DNA from: CAYQTE01 sp964420285
GTDB taxonomy: Bacteria > Planctomycetota > Phycisphaerae > Tepidisphaerales > Tepidisphaeraceae
Assembly (NCBI GenBank): GCA_964420285.1
Contig: CAYQTE010000013.1
Span: forward strand, 22,873 to 86,872
DNA length: 64,000 nt
Reading direction: 5' to 3'
Of the stretch, positions 26,273-33,562 are shown in pieces. The notes beneath the pieces are model-generated. The model did no database searches. It worked only from the letters and a program-made list of their open reading frames with translations, and was not told the DNA's origin. The position numbers and the translations under genes were made by a program. Numbering within the stretch: the stretch's first letter is position 1; each line of letters starts with the position of its first letter.

Positions 26273-27388
26273 GTGGCTGATGTATTGGATCAATCCGAAG
26301 TTGATGCCCTGCTGGCGGCGGTGGATACCGGGCAAGTGGCGGCCGCGGGTGAAGCGCCGCCGACCGTGTTCGGCAGTCGCGGGCCGGCTCAGATCGATGT
26401 TCAGGTCTACGATTTCAAACGCCCCGAACGCGTCAGCAAAGACCAGATGCGGGCGCTGGAAGCGTTGCACGAGGGATTCGGGCGGAATTTCGGGGCCGCC
26501 ATTTCCGGGTATCTCCGCACGATCATTGAAGTCTCCGTCGCCCACATTGAACAGCTCACCTACAGCGAATTCATCCATTCCCTGCCCAATCCGACCTGCT
26601 TCAACCTGCTGAAATCCGATCAACTCGACGGGCAGCTTTGTCTGGAAATCAGCCCGCTGATCATCTATCCGATCATCGACCGCCTGTTGGGCGGCTCCAA
26701 CGCGGACCTGTTTATCCCGCAGCGGCCGCTCACACAGATCGAGCAGCGCCTCGTGCAGCGCATCACCGATCGGGCGACATTACACCTGTCGGAAGCGTGG
26801 AGCAATCTCCGGCCGGTGACGCTGGTCGTGCAGGGGTTTGAGAGTAATCCGCAGCTTGTGCAGATTGTGCCGCCGAACGAGACGGTGGTGGTGGTGGGGT
26901 TTGAACTGAAGATGGGCAATCGCGCCGGCACGATGAGCTTGTGCATTCCGTACAACGTGATCGAGCCGATCATGGGCATGCTGGCGGCCCAGAACTGGTT
27001 CAGCTATCAGCGCAAGTCGCAAAACGACGACTATGTGCGCAAGCTCACGCAGACGGTGACCAGCGCAACGGTGGAGATGCGGACGTTTCTGGCTCAGACA
27101 ACGATGACGCTGAAGGATTTGATGTCGCTGCAAGTGGGGGATTTGATCACGACAGAAAAGGCCTGCGGCCGGGACGTGCTCGTGCAGATCGAGGGACGCA
27201 ACAAACTGCTGGGGCAAGTTGGGCAATATCGGGGCAGCCGGGCGATCAAGGTGACGCGGATTCTGAGCGCGCCGGCCGAGCCGACCCCGCACGATGATTC
27301 GCCGCCGCCGCCCAGTGGTCAGCAATTGCCGCCGACGAACGGGCCATCGACGCCAGGTCCGGCCGATCGCTCCGGGGGTCAGCGATGA
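26273..27388 (+). CDS. fliM: Flagellar motor switch protein FliM
   Basis: A 371-residue protein. The N-terminus VLDQSEVDALLAAVD is the CheY-phosphate-binding motif of FliM. The middle domain (FKRPERVSKDQMRALEALHEGFGRNF, LNPTC...) is the CheC-like core, and the C-terminal part (LMSLQVGDLITTEKACGRDVLVQIEGRNKLLGQVGQYRGSRAIKV) is the SpoA/FliN-type domain that forms the C-ring. GTG 26273 follows AAGGAGG. A proline-rich tail ends the protein. No other flagellar gene is visible here. The 3' end overlaps the next gene by 4 bp. Confidence 0.93.
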   Translation: MADVLDQSEVDALLAAVDTGQVAAAGEAPPTVFGSRGPAQIDVQVYDFKRPERVSKDQMRALEALHEGFGRNFGAAISGYLRTIIEVSVAHIEQLTYSEFIHSLPNPTCFNLLKSDQLDGQLCLEISPLIIYPIIDRLLGGSNADLFIPQRPLTQIEQRLVQRITDRATLHLSEAWSNLRPVTLVVQGFESNPQLVQIVPPNETVVVVGFELKMGNRAGTMSLCIPYNVIEPIMGMLAAQNWFSYQRKSQNDDYVRKLTQTVTSATVEMRTFLAQTTMTLKDLMSLQVGDLITTEKACGRDVLVQIEGRNKLLGQVGQYRGSRAIKVTRILSAPAEPTPHDDSPPPPSGQQLPPTNGPSTPGPADRSGGQR

Positions 27389-28128
27389 CACGTGGTGGAT
27401 CAACGGCGTCGGGCAGCGGCGTCGTCGGCAAGACGATTCTGGACTATTTTCATCGTTCCGAATTGCCGCTGGCAAGTCTGCTCTTCCTGCTGCCACTGAT
27501 CGTGATGTTCGAGGTGGCATCGCGGTATTACACGACGGGCGATCCGATCGCATTTTGGATGATTGGGCGGTTTTTCAACTGGTTTGGCGTCGGCGGGCGA
27601 TCGCTGCCAGCACTGGTCCTGGTCGCAATCTTGCTGGGCTGGCACATGGCACGCCATGATCCGTGGAAGTTCGATATCCGCACGCTGCCGGTTATGGCTC
27701 TGGAAACGATGTTCTTGTCGCTGCCGCTGATGATACTGTGGGCGGCCATCGTCGGACGGCGAGTTTCGCTGAGCGTGCATCTGCCCGTCGGCAAATGGAC
27801 AGCACTGGCCGTATCCTCTATCGGCGCCGGGATTTACGAAGAGTTTTTGTTCCGTCTGGTGGGGATGACGATTCTGTACCTGGTGCTGGTCAGGCTGTTC
27901 CAGTTACCGAAGGTATGGTCATCCCTACTAATGGTGTTGGGTACGGCGGTCTTATTCTCGGCCTACCATTACTTGGGCACAGAGGCCTTCGAATGGCGAT
28001 TGTTCACGTTTCGAACAGGGGCGGGAATTTATTTTGCCATGCTGTTTCTGACGCGTGGATTTGGCATAACTGCTGGTGTACACATATTTTACGATCTGGT
28101 GATTTCAGCCGCCTTCTGGCTGCGCTAG
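27385..28128 (+). CDS. CPBP-family intramembrane metalloprotease
   Basis: A 247-residue protein with about six membrane helices. The catalytic motifs of the CPBP (Abi/CAAX protease-like) family are present: GAGIYEEFLFRLVGM (motif 1, EExxxR), LFSAYHYLG (motif 2, His) and GVHIFYDLVIS (motif 3, HxxxN/D). The start codon overlaps the fliM stop codon (ATGA). Such proteases process prenylated or membrane-bound peptides, or act in bacteriocin self-protection; which applies here is unknown. Confidence 0.86.
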   Translation: MTRGGSTASGSGVVGKTILDYFHRSELPLASLLFLLPLIVMFEVASRYYTTGDPIAFWMIGRFFNWFGVGGRSLPALVLVAILLGWHMARHDPWKFDIRTLPVMALETMFLSLPLMILWAAIVGRRVSLSVHLPVGKWTALAVSSIGAGIYEEFLFRLVGMTILYLVLVRLFQLPKVWSSLLMVLGTAVLFSAYHYLGTEAFEWRLFTFRTGAGIYFAMLFLTRGFGITAGVHIFYDLVISAAFWLR

Positions 28129-28181
28129 CGAGCTATTAGCGTATCGCCAGAGATTTTTGCTGCGTTTTTCAGCCAAAAGCC

Positions 28182-28187
28182 TATAAT
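28182..28187 (+). promoter_or_regulatory. -10 hexamer TATAAT upstream of 28410 gene
   Basis: A consensus TATAAT in the 281-bp gap after the CPBP gene, with a weak TTGCTG about 19 bp upstream. The leader that follows (about 215 nt) contains GGCCGGTTGTCGGCC and other short self-complementary pieces, but no riboswitch class was recognised. Confidence 0.4.
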
Positions 28188-28409
28188 GTCCAGTCACGAC
28201 CCGCGACAGATCGTATTGTACGGGGCGGGCGGGCTGTTTATGTTCCGCAGTTTCAAGGCCGCGAATTGGATGCGCGACCTTGGCAAGTGTACCTGACAGG
28301 GAGTCTCAAGGCCGGTTGTCGGCCTGCCTGTCGGCAAGAGTCTTCGACAGAACAGACTTTGTTCTTTCTGTCACTAAGTGAGGGATGTGTTTCTCCCTCT
28401 AGAAAGAGC

Positions 28410-28979
28410 ATGGAAGCCATGAGCAGCAGTAATCGAACCAAGCAGAGGCGCTCAGGAGGACTCACTCTCCTCTTGTATCAGCGCACTCTCCATCCTGAAC
28501 TGTTCCGCATCCTCAACAGCAGCCAGGTCAGCCGCCGCGCTTACGAAGCGGATATCTGGATCGTCGAGGGCGGCCACGTGATCAGCTTTACCGCCGGCAA
28601 GAACAATCTCACGGAAGTCATCGCCGTCAAGGGCGAACCATTGACCGATCGCGGCCTGTTGCAGTCGATCCCGTGCCGCGGCGAGCGCTATCATGAAGAC
28701 ACGTACAGCGGAAACATCCGCTACATGATCAGCACTCAGGAAGAGCAGCTTACGCAGACGCTCTACGAGGCCACCAAGCACGAGATCGCCAGCTACGCCG
28801 CCAAGCGCGAACTCATGACCGCCGAGCAGGCCGCCACACCCGAAACCAGCGCCACACTCAGCGTTCTGGACATCGAATGCCGCAGTCATGAACTGCTGGT
28901 CCAGAGCTATCACTTCTTCGATGAGAACCTCATGGTCATCAAGACCCAGGGAATTATCGAAGTGATGAAGAACGTCTGA
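28410..28979 (+). CDS. Conserved hypothetical protein (DUF2617-like)
   Basis: A 189-residue soluble protein. The core LTLLLYQRTLHPELFRIL and WIVEGGHVISFTAGKNNLTEV, then SIPCRGERYHEDTYSGNIRYM, resembles the DUF2617 family of planctomycetal and actinobacterial proteins; I am only moderately sure of the name. Start choice is between ATG 28410 and ATG 28419; both have only weak ribosome-binding sites. The frame is open back to 28266 but that part does not look coding. A clear terminator follows. Confidence 0.68.
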   Translation: MEAMSSSNRTKQRRSGGLTLLLYQRTLHPELFRILNSSQVSRRAYEADIWIVEGGHVISFTAGKNNLTEVIAVKGEPLTDRGLLQSIPCRGERYHEDTYSGNIRYMISTQEEQLTQTLYEATKHEIASYAAKRELMTAEQAATPETSATLSVLDIECRSHELLVQSYHFFDENLMVIKTQGIIEVMKNV

Positions 28980-29005
28980 TTGATCGGATTCAGCAAGCGA
29001 ATCAC

Positions 29006-29034
29006 GCCCGGCCCGGAAACGGGACGGGCTTTTT
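29006..29034 (+). terminator. Rho-independent terminator
   Basis: GCCCGGCCC and GGGACGGGC pair as a GC-rich hairpin with a GGAAAC loop, followed directly by TTTTT. It lies 27 bp after the stop codon of the preceding plus-strand gene. Confidence 0.85.
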
Positions 29035-29065
29035 CGTGCGCCAATATCTGATCACAGATTTTCGA

Positions 29066-29746
29066 TCAAACACCGCGCTTCGGCCGTGGTGGCAGGCGCG
29101 TCGGCGGCGGGGATGTGCGAGGTGGCGGCGGGAGACGAACCGCAGGCGCCGCCGGACCGGCAGCAATCGGTGGCGCCTTTTCCGCCGGCTTGCCAGCCCG
29201 TTGCGGCATCATCGGCTCGACAACTGCGCCGCCCGGCTGACGCATCGCCTTCTCAACGATCTCGTATATCTTGTCGATCGGGTCGCGCTCGTAAATGTAA
29301 TCGTCCAGCCGAAATGTCCGCTTGCTTCCATCGGCAAGCTGATATTCCACGATCGCGATCCCTTTCCGCTCCCACCGCGACGTGTCCATCGATTCGATCT
29401 TCCCCAGCGGAATCGGCTCATGCCCCGGCACATGCAGGATGTCCCCCGACAGCCGGATCTTCCCGCGCGATTGCCATAATCCCCACGCCAGGGCAAACAC
29501 ACCCGCCGGCGGCAACACGATCCCCAGAGCCTTGTTCAAAAGAATGTCCGTCTGCGTGTGCTCCAGCTCCTGCCGCAAACGCGCTCGCTCGGCGTTATCG
29601 GCCGGCCAGCGAATGAACCCGTCGTAACAAAACCACGCCCCGATGCCCACCAGCAATACCAGCATCCCCACCCGCGTCTTGCGAAAATACGAAGCCCCGC
29701 TGGCGCTGATGTCGGGCTGATTTTCGCCGGCCGGCTGATCCGTCAT
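29066..29746 (-). CDS. Two-helix membrane protein, conserved hypothetical
   Basis: A 226-residue protein. Two membrane helices (GMLVLLVGIGAWFCYDGFI at ~28-46 and LNKALGIVLPPAGVFALAWGLW at ~70-90) are separated by a coiled-coil-like loop (ADNAERARLRQELEHTQTDI). After this comes a PH-like domain (RLSGDILHVPGHEPIPLGKIESMD...VEYQLADGSKRTFRLDDYIYE), and a proline-rich tail. Its start overlaps the stop of the upstream gene (29743-29746), so the two form an operon. Function unknown. Confidence 0.75.
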   Translation of the reverse strand: MTDQPAGENQPDISASGASYFRKTRVGMLVLLVGIGAWFCYDGFIRWPADNAERARLRQELEHTQTDILLNKALGIVLPPAGVFALAWGLWQSRGKIRLSGDILHVPGHEPIPLGKIESMDTSRWERKGIAIVEYQLADGSKRTFRLDDYIYERDPIDKIYEIVEKAMRQPGGAVVEPMMPQRAGKPAEKAPPIAAGPAAPAVRLPPPPRTSPPPTRLPPRPKRGV

Positions 29747-29994
29747 GTTCGCTCCGCCTTCACATCCGTTTCCATTTCCCCCGCCGCGTCCGCATCACTG
29801 CCCAGTGCCGAAAGCACCGCCCCGGCCGCCGATTCAACCTCGCGCAAAGCCAGGCGGCCGCGTTCTGGTTGCAATTGGGCGCGATAGCCGCCAGCCTCCA
29901 ATTCCGCCGCATGACCGGCCGCATCCGCCGCCACCCGGCGCAGATTCCGCCCAGCCCCCCGCAAGAGCTCGGCATCCGTCCGCGCTTCATTCAT
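29743..29994 (-). CDS. Small helical protein, operon partner
   Basis: An 83-residue charged, helical protein (ARTDAELLRGAGRNLRRVAA, LREVESAAGAVLSALGSDAD). Its TGA overlaps the ATG of the following membrane protein gene (ATGA), which is the main reason for accepting this frame over two overlapping ones of similar size. No family recognised. Confidence 0.55.
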   Translation of the reverse strand: MNEARTDAELLRGAGRNLRRVAADAAGHAAELEAGGYRAQLQPERGRLALREVESAAGAVLSALGSDADAAGEMETDVKAERT

Positions 29995-30214
29995 CGGCCA
30001 TATCGTAATGCCATTTTACCCCCCACGCCACCCATCGCCGCCCGCAAGTCTTCCCCCGCAAGCAGCGGCCCAAGCGGCCCGTTGTAACCTCCGCGTTCCC
30101 ACGTCTCTGCCGGCCGCGAGCTTGTCGAACCGGCGTGCGATATTTTGCTCCAACTCTCTTTCCGGCCATCAATTACGATCAAGAGCAGACCCAAACCCAT
30201 CCCGCCACCACCCG

Positions 30215-30620
30215 CGTTTTCAGCCGGATATCGCGGTTCAGGCCAAAGATCACGTCCAAAACGTGCCCCAAATGTCTCGAAGAAGTTGGAACTCTGCCTG
30301 TAGGAGTTGGAACTTGGCCGGGCTCAAGTGGGATTTCGTATAGATCTTTTCATGCCATTCTGGCAGCCTCCCCACCTGAACCCCCGGCCGCTCCATCTCC
30401 CCGGCTTCTTCGACGACCCCAAATGCAACCGAATGCCCCAGAGGGGGGGGGTGGGGGGGGTTAAGATGGGTAATGCGCGACGGGCAATTGCCTGCCGACC
30501 ACGCCACCGCCCATTCTCGTCTTGCACTATCCACGATCCACTCTCGGCTATGCACTCTTTCCATACTTTACTTTAACCTAACACAGTGTGTTTTGCAATA
30601 GGAAAATTCCGGCCGGCTGC
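30215..30620 (-). repeat. Family B element, full copy 2
   Basis: Read on the minus strand it shows, in order: head GGCCGGAATTTTCCTATTGC with GTGTTAGGTTAA (30571-30620), a GTGGATCGTGGATAGTGCAA stretch, a C tract CCCCCCCCACCCCCCCC (30445-30462 region), TTCGGTTGCATTTGGGGTCG with GAAGAAG, GGGGAGATGGAGCGG, then the tail TACGAAATCCCACTTGAGCC, GGCCAAGTTCCAACTCCTAC and CCGCGATATCCGGCTGAAAA. The order is the same as in copies 3 and 4. No gene lies in 29995-30670 apart from this. Confidence 0.82.
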
Positions 30621-30670
30621 TGGTGCCGCCTTCGCCGTCCGTAACTCCCCAGCGCGCGCGAAATGCCAGT

Positions 30671-32011
30671 TCACTCGGCAGGCCGCCACAATTCTGTAAC
30701 TACCAACTCGTCTGGCGGAACCCCATCGGGCAGTCCTGGCTTAACGAAGTTCTCGCGCAGATGCTTGAATAACTGATCTTCCGTCTCCGGCTTCTCGCCG
30801 ATTTTCTTGCGACAGTCCCTATGAGTCCACACCGCGTACAGCAGGGTTGCCGCTAGTTGGCGCGCCTGGGACCGAAGTTTCGCATCGGCGATGTTTAACC
30901 GTTCTCCGTGCAGAACCCTGGACCTCTGGTCATATAAGCGCTCGACATAGCGAGCGGCTTTTCTCCGCAATTCGACTGTCGGTTCGAGAAAGCCCGCGAC
31001 GAAATCAGCCAGTTGCTTGGTGCCCTCTGCGCCTTTCCTGCCCAGAAGTGCGTCGATCGCAGTCACGCACAGCGCCAGCCCGATTGAATCGCTCCGCTGG
31101 GCGTCGGACTCGGCCAGGGCGCTCACGGCGTTTGCAATGCGCCGATCAAAGGGATCCTTGCTGGACTTGTTGAGCGCTGCCATCTCGATGCCGCTGAACA
31201 CAAAGTTGAGGTATTTCTGGAAATCCTCCGCATGCAATACCGGTAACTGCAGTCCATCCCCAAAGTCGTCATCGCAGCGAGACGATTCCAGAAGCGCAGC
31301 CGACTTGAATTGGGATCGGATCAACGGCACGAGTTCAACGAGGAGCCGCTCCAAAGCCCTCGATGACATGTGACCTTCAATCTCGACGAGCACGACGCTG
31401 GTCGGGTGTTCGGCATGAAAATCCGAGGCCTCCAGGCCGCCTTGGCGTTCTGAACGCCTTATCTCGACGATGCTCAGCTTGAGTTCACCGAAATGGGCGA
31501 TCGTTTCGAGAAGAAGAGGGTTTAATCCAAGATTTGCCGCCATGATCTGGACATCAAGATGCGTACGACACGCGGGCAACAGCGCCGATCTGCGAGACGC
31601 CAAGACCCTGTGCTCGATTCGGTTAAGATAAAGCTCGTACACCCGTTCGAATTCCACGAGGAACTCACCGATTTCCATGCACACCTTGAACTCATCCCAC
31701 AACTCAAGCGGTGCGACGATCTTGGGGTTGAGGAGCGTGTCGGTTCGTTCCTCAAGAATTTTGGGAATCCACCTGGTATCATCGCGCTCACGATCGACAA
31801 ATTTGTGACCCCCGCCGTCGGTCCCTAAGGTTCGCTTGCCGTCCTTGTGCCACATCTTGTCCTCGATGCTTCGCCACCAGTCGAGGCCAGTGTCATGAAC
31901 ACTTGCATTTGCTTTTGCGTCGGCAATCACTTCAGCGTAAGCCTTACCGAGCCGGCTACGAAACTCCGGATCGCGCAACCGCGACATGAGCTGTTGTACT
32001 TGCGTTGCCAT
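30671..32011 (-). CDS. Apea-like HEPN-domain protein
   Basis: A 446-residue soluble protein. The C-terminal region (residues ~300-410) looks like an Apea-type HEPN domain: SIGLALCVTAIDALLGRKGAEGTKQLADFVAGFL, quoted for its key part CVTAIDALLGRKG, then ERLYDQRSRVLHGE with an RX4H motif (R-SRVL-H) typical of HEPN ribonucleases. The N-terminal 280 residues are of unknown fold. ATG 32011 has GGAGCG eight bases upstream and is better than the TTG at 32023. HEPN proteins often belong to toxin-antitoxin or antiphage systems, and it neighbours parDE; no nucleotidyltransferase partner is visible. Confidence 0.72.
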   Translation of the reverse strand: MATQVQQLMSRLRDPEFRSRLGKAYAEVIADAKANASVHDTGLDWWRSIEDKMWHKDGKRTLGTDGGGHKFVDRERDDTRWIPKILEERTDTLLNPKIVAPLELWDEFKVCMEIGEFLVEFERVYELYLNRIEHRVLASRRSALLPACRTHLDVQIMAANLGLNPLLLETIAHFGELKLSIVEIRRSERQGGLEASDFHAEHPTSVVLVEIEGHMSSRALERLLVELVPLIRSQFKSAALLESSRCDDDFGDGLQLPVLHAEDFQKYLNFVFSGIEMAALNKSSKDPFDRRIANAVSALAESDAQRSDSIGLALCVTAIDALLGRKGAEGTKQLADFVAGFLEPTVELRRKAARYVERLYDQRSRVLHGERLNIADAKLRSQARQLAATLLYAVWTHRDCRKKIGEKPETEDQLFKHLRENFVKPGLPDGVPPDELVVTELWRPAE

Positions 32012-32172
32012 AAGTCGCTCCAATCAGCATGAACGAACTTCCCCGCCGCTGCGTCACCAGCCGTTAGTAGGACGTTGAACCAGCGGGTCGCTTGGCCCAG
32101 CCGCACCACGGCCAGCACCGACCCGATTTTACCACATCCGTCCGCAAGGCGTTACGCGCCGGCAGCCCGCGC

Positions 32173-32289
32173 CTATCCCAAACACAGCAATACGGCCAGG
32201 ATCAGTGCGATAACGATACCAAGCGGCCCCATCGCACAGCCCAACACGATGCCGACCGGCAAGAGCAATAAGAACCTTCCGCACCCCAT
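32173..32289 (-). CDS. Possible small hydrophobic peptide (38 aa)
   Basis: MGCGRFLLLLPVGIVLGCAM, then GPLGIVIALILAVLLCLG: two short membrane helices, with start at ATG 32289. The longer frame to 32427 adds a non-hydrophobic part without start signals. There is only a weak ribosome-binding site, so this is a tentative call. Confidence 0.35.
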   Translation of the reverse strand: MGCGRFLLLLPVGIVLGCAMGPLGIVIALILAVLLCLG

Positions 32290-32508
32290 GGCGCCGCCCA
32301 GCGTCCTTTCTCGCGAATCAGCACTGCGTGCGCCGACATGTGCCCAACATGCGGCAGTCGCGCAATCCGCGCGCATCATGGCTGCGCGCTTCCAGCTACC
32401 GGTTCCCGGGGAGCGGTACGGGGACACCGCGCCCCTGTATCAGGTTTCCCGGTTGCCCGAACACCCTGCGGTTCATCCGCACAGGTTTATTTGCCGATGC
32501 GTCCGACT

Positions 32509-32751
32509 TCATCGCGTCGGTAACGGCGGCACTACCGGCGCTCGGCCGGCCTTTATCTCGCTAATGACAAAGTCGAACGCCTCCTCAGGCGAGGCGAGCC
32601 CCCTCTTCAGAAAAACCTCGCCCGCGAAATTCCGATGTCCATTCTGAGAGAGGATGCTAGAGATATACCAGGTCTTTGGCCCCGGAATTTGCTTGACTGT
32701 TACAAGCTCGCCAGTCTCAAGGCGCCGCTCCCGAGTCGTTTGATCGTCCAT
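32509..32751 (-). CDS. Hypothetical protein (80 aa)
   Basis: A small soluble protein: ERRLETGELVTVKQIPGPKTW, SSILSQNGHRNFAGEVFLKRGL and SPEEAFDFVISEIKA. ATG 32751 starts it; the extension to 32787 lacks a ribosome-binding site. It reads like a small single-domain beta-alpha protein. It lies between the HEPN gene and parDE. Family not recognised. Confidence 0.5.
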   Translation of the reverse strand: MDDQTTRERRLETGELVTVKQIPGPKTWYISSILSQNGHRNFAGEVFLKRGLASPEEAFDFVISEIKAGRAPVVPPLPTR

Positions 32752-32862
32752 TCCGCCTCCCGTTAGAGTCCATGAAAACGGTCCCATTTCCGTTCGCCGA
32801 GCATTTTCCGCTTGCGGCGGCAGAATTCAAGGGACACCGCCGGTTGTTGCATAGCCTGCTTG

Positions 32863-33186
32863 TCATGCCACGGTGGGCAGGATGTTGGGAAGGTCGCGCA
32901 TGCCGTGGATGACGGTGAGGATTTCAATGTGGTCTTGACCGACGCGATAGAAGATCAGGTAATTACGGAAGCGGCGTGAAAGAACTTTGTACCGGATGTT
33001 CGCCAGGCGCGGGTCGTCCGATTCCCAGGCCGGACCAGTACCGGGCATTTCAGCGATCGTGGCAAAAGCCAATTGCGCATCCTCCAGAAACCGCATCGCC
33101 GCCGGCTCGCTGTCCATGCCGATATAAAGGAAATGATCGCGAAGATCGCGCTCAGCCTGCGGCCGCTTGACGATCGAGCGACTCAT
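32863..33186 (-). CDS. parE: ParE-type toxin
   Basis: A 107-residue toxin of the RelE/ParE superfamily: VKRPQAERDLRDHFLYIGMD, RFLEDAQLAFATIAEMPGTG, then the family block LSRRFRNYLIFYRVGQDHIEILTVIHGMRDLP (key part YLIFYRVGQDHIEILTVIHG). ParE toxins act on DNA gyrase. It follows its antitoxin gene with a 4-bp overlap, in antitoxin-first order. Confidence 0.9.
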   Translation of the reverse strand: MSRSIVKRPQAERDLRDHFLYIGMDSEPAAMRFLEDAQLAFATIAEMPGTGPAWESDDPRLANIRYKVLSRRFRNYLIFYRVGQDHIEILTVIHGMRDLPNILPTVA

Positions 33187-33443
33187 TTGCGCCGCTTCTT
33201 TTGCGCCTTGAGGCGTTGCAGTCCCTCGGTCTTGATCCGCTCCCAGTCACGCGCGGTCATTGGCGTGGCTGGTCCCGATTCGAGGGCGGACAGCAGCTTT
33301 GATTCAATCCTGGCCCTGGCATCCTGATTGTGCCGCTGGCGGCGGAGAAGATCGCGGACGTATTCACTGGCACTGCCGTAGCCATTTTGCTCGACTTGCT
33401 CATCCAGCCACGCCTTGAGTTGCGGCGGAAGAGAGATGTTCAT
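33183..33443 (-). CDS. parD: ParD-type antitoxin
   Basis: An 86-residue ribbon-helix-helix antitoxin: MNISLPPQLKAWLDEQVEQN is the DNA-binding strand and first helix, YGSASEYVRDLLRRQR the second, and the C-terminal ARIESKLLSALESGPATP...MTARDWERIK region wraps the toxin. The start at 33443 has GAGAG before it; 33455 is an alternative four codons upstream. The C-terminal half recurs as a remnant at 22004-22198. Confidence 0.88.
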   Translation of the reverse strand: MNISLPPQLKAWLDEQVEQNGYGSASEYVRDLLRRQRHNQDARARIESKLLSALESGPATPMTARDWERIKTEGLQRLKAQKKRRK

Positions 33444-33562
33444 TGTGGCTCTCATGTCATGGAGTATATCAGGCCGGCGTGCTGTGCCAAACTGTGGCAC
33501 AATCCGATGTCCCACACCGAGTGCTTTGCTCCGCTCCAAGCCCGATATAGAATCCACCGCCT

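Noticed and set aside
30671..32011. HEPN-MNT toxin-antitoxin pair
   Set aside because: No nucleotidyltransferase-type gene lies next to the HEPN gene.
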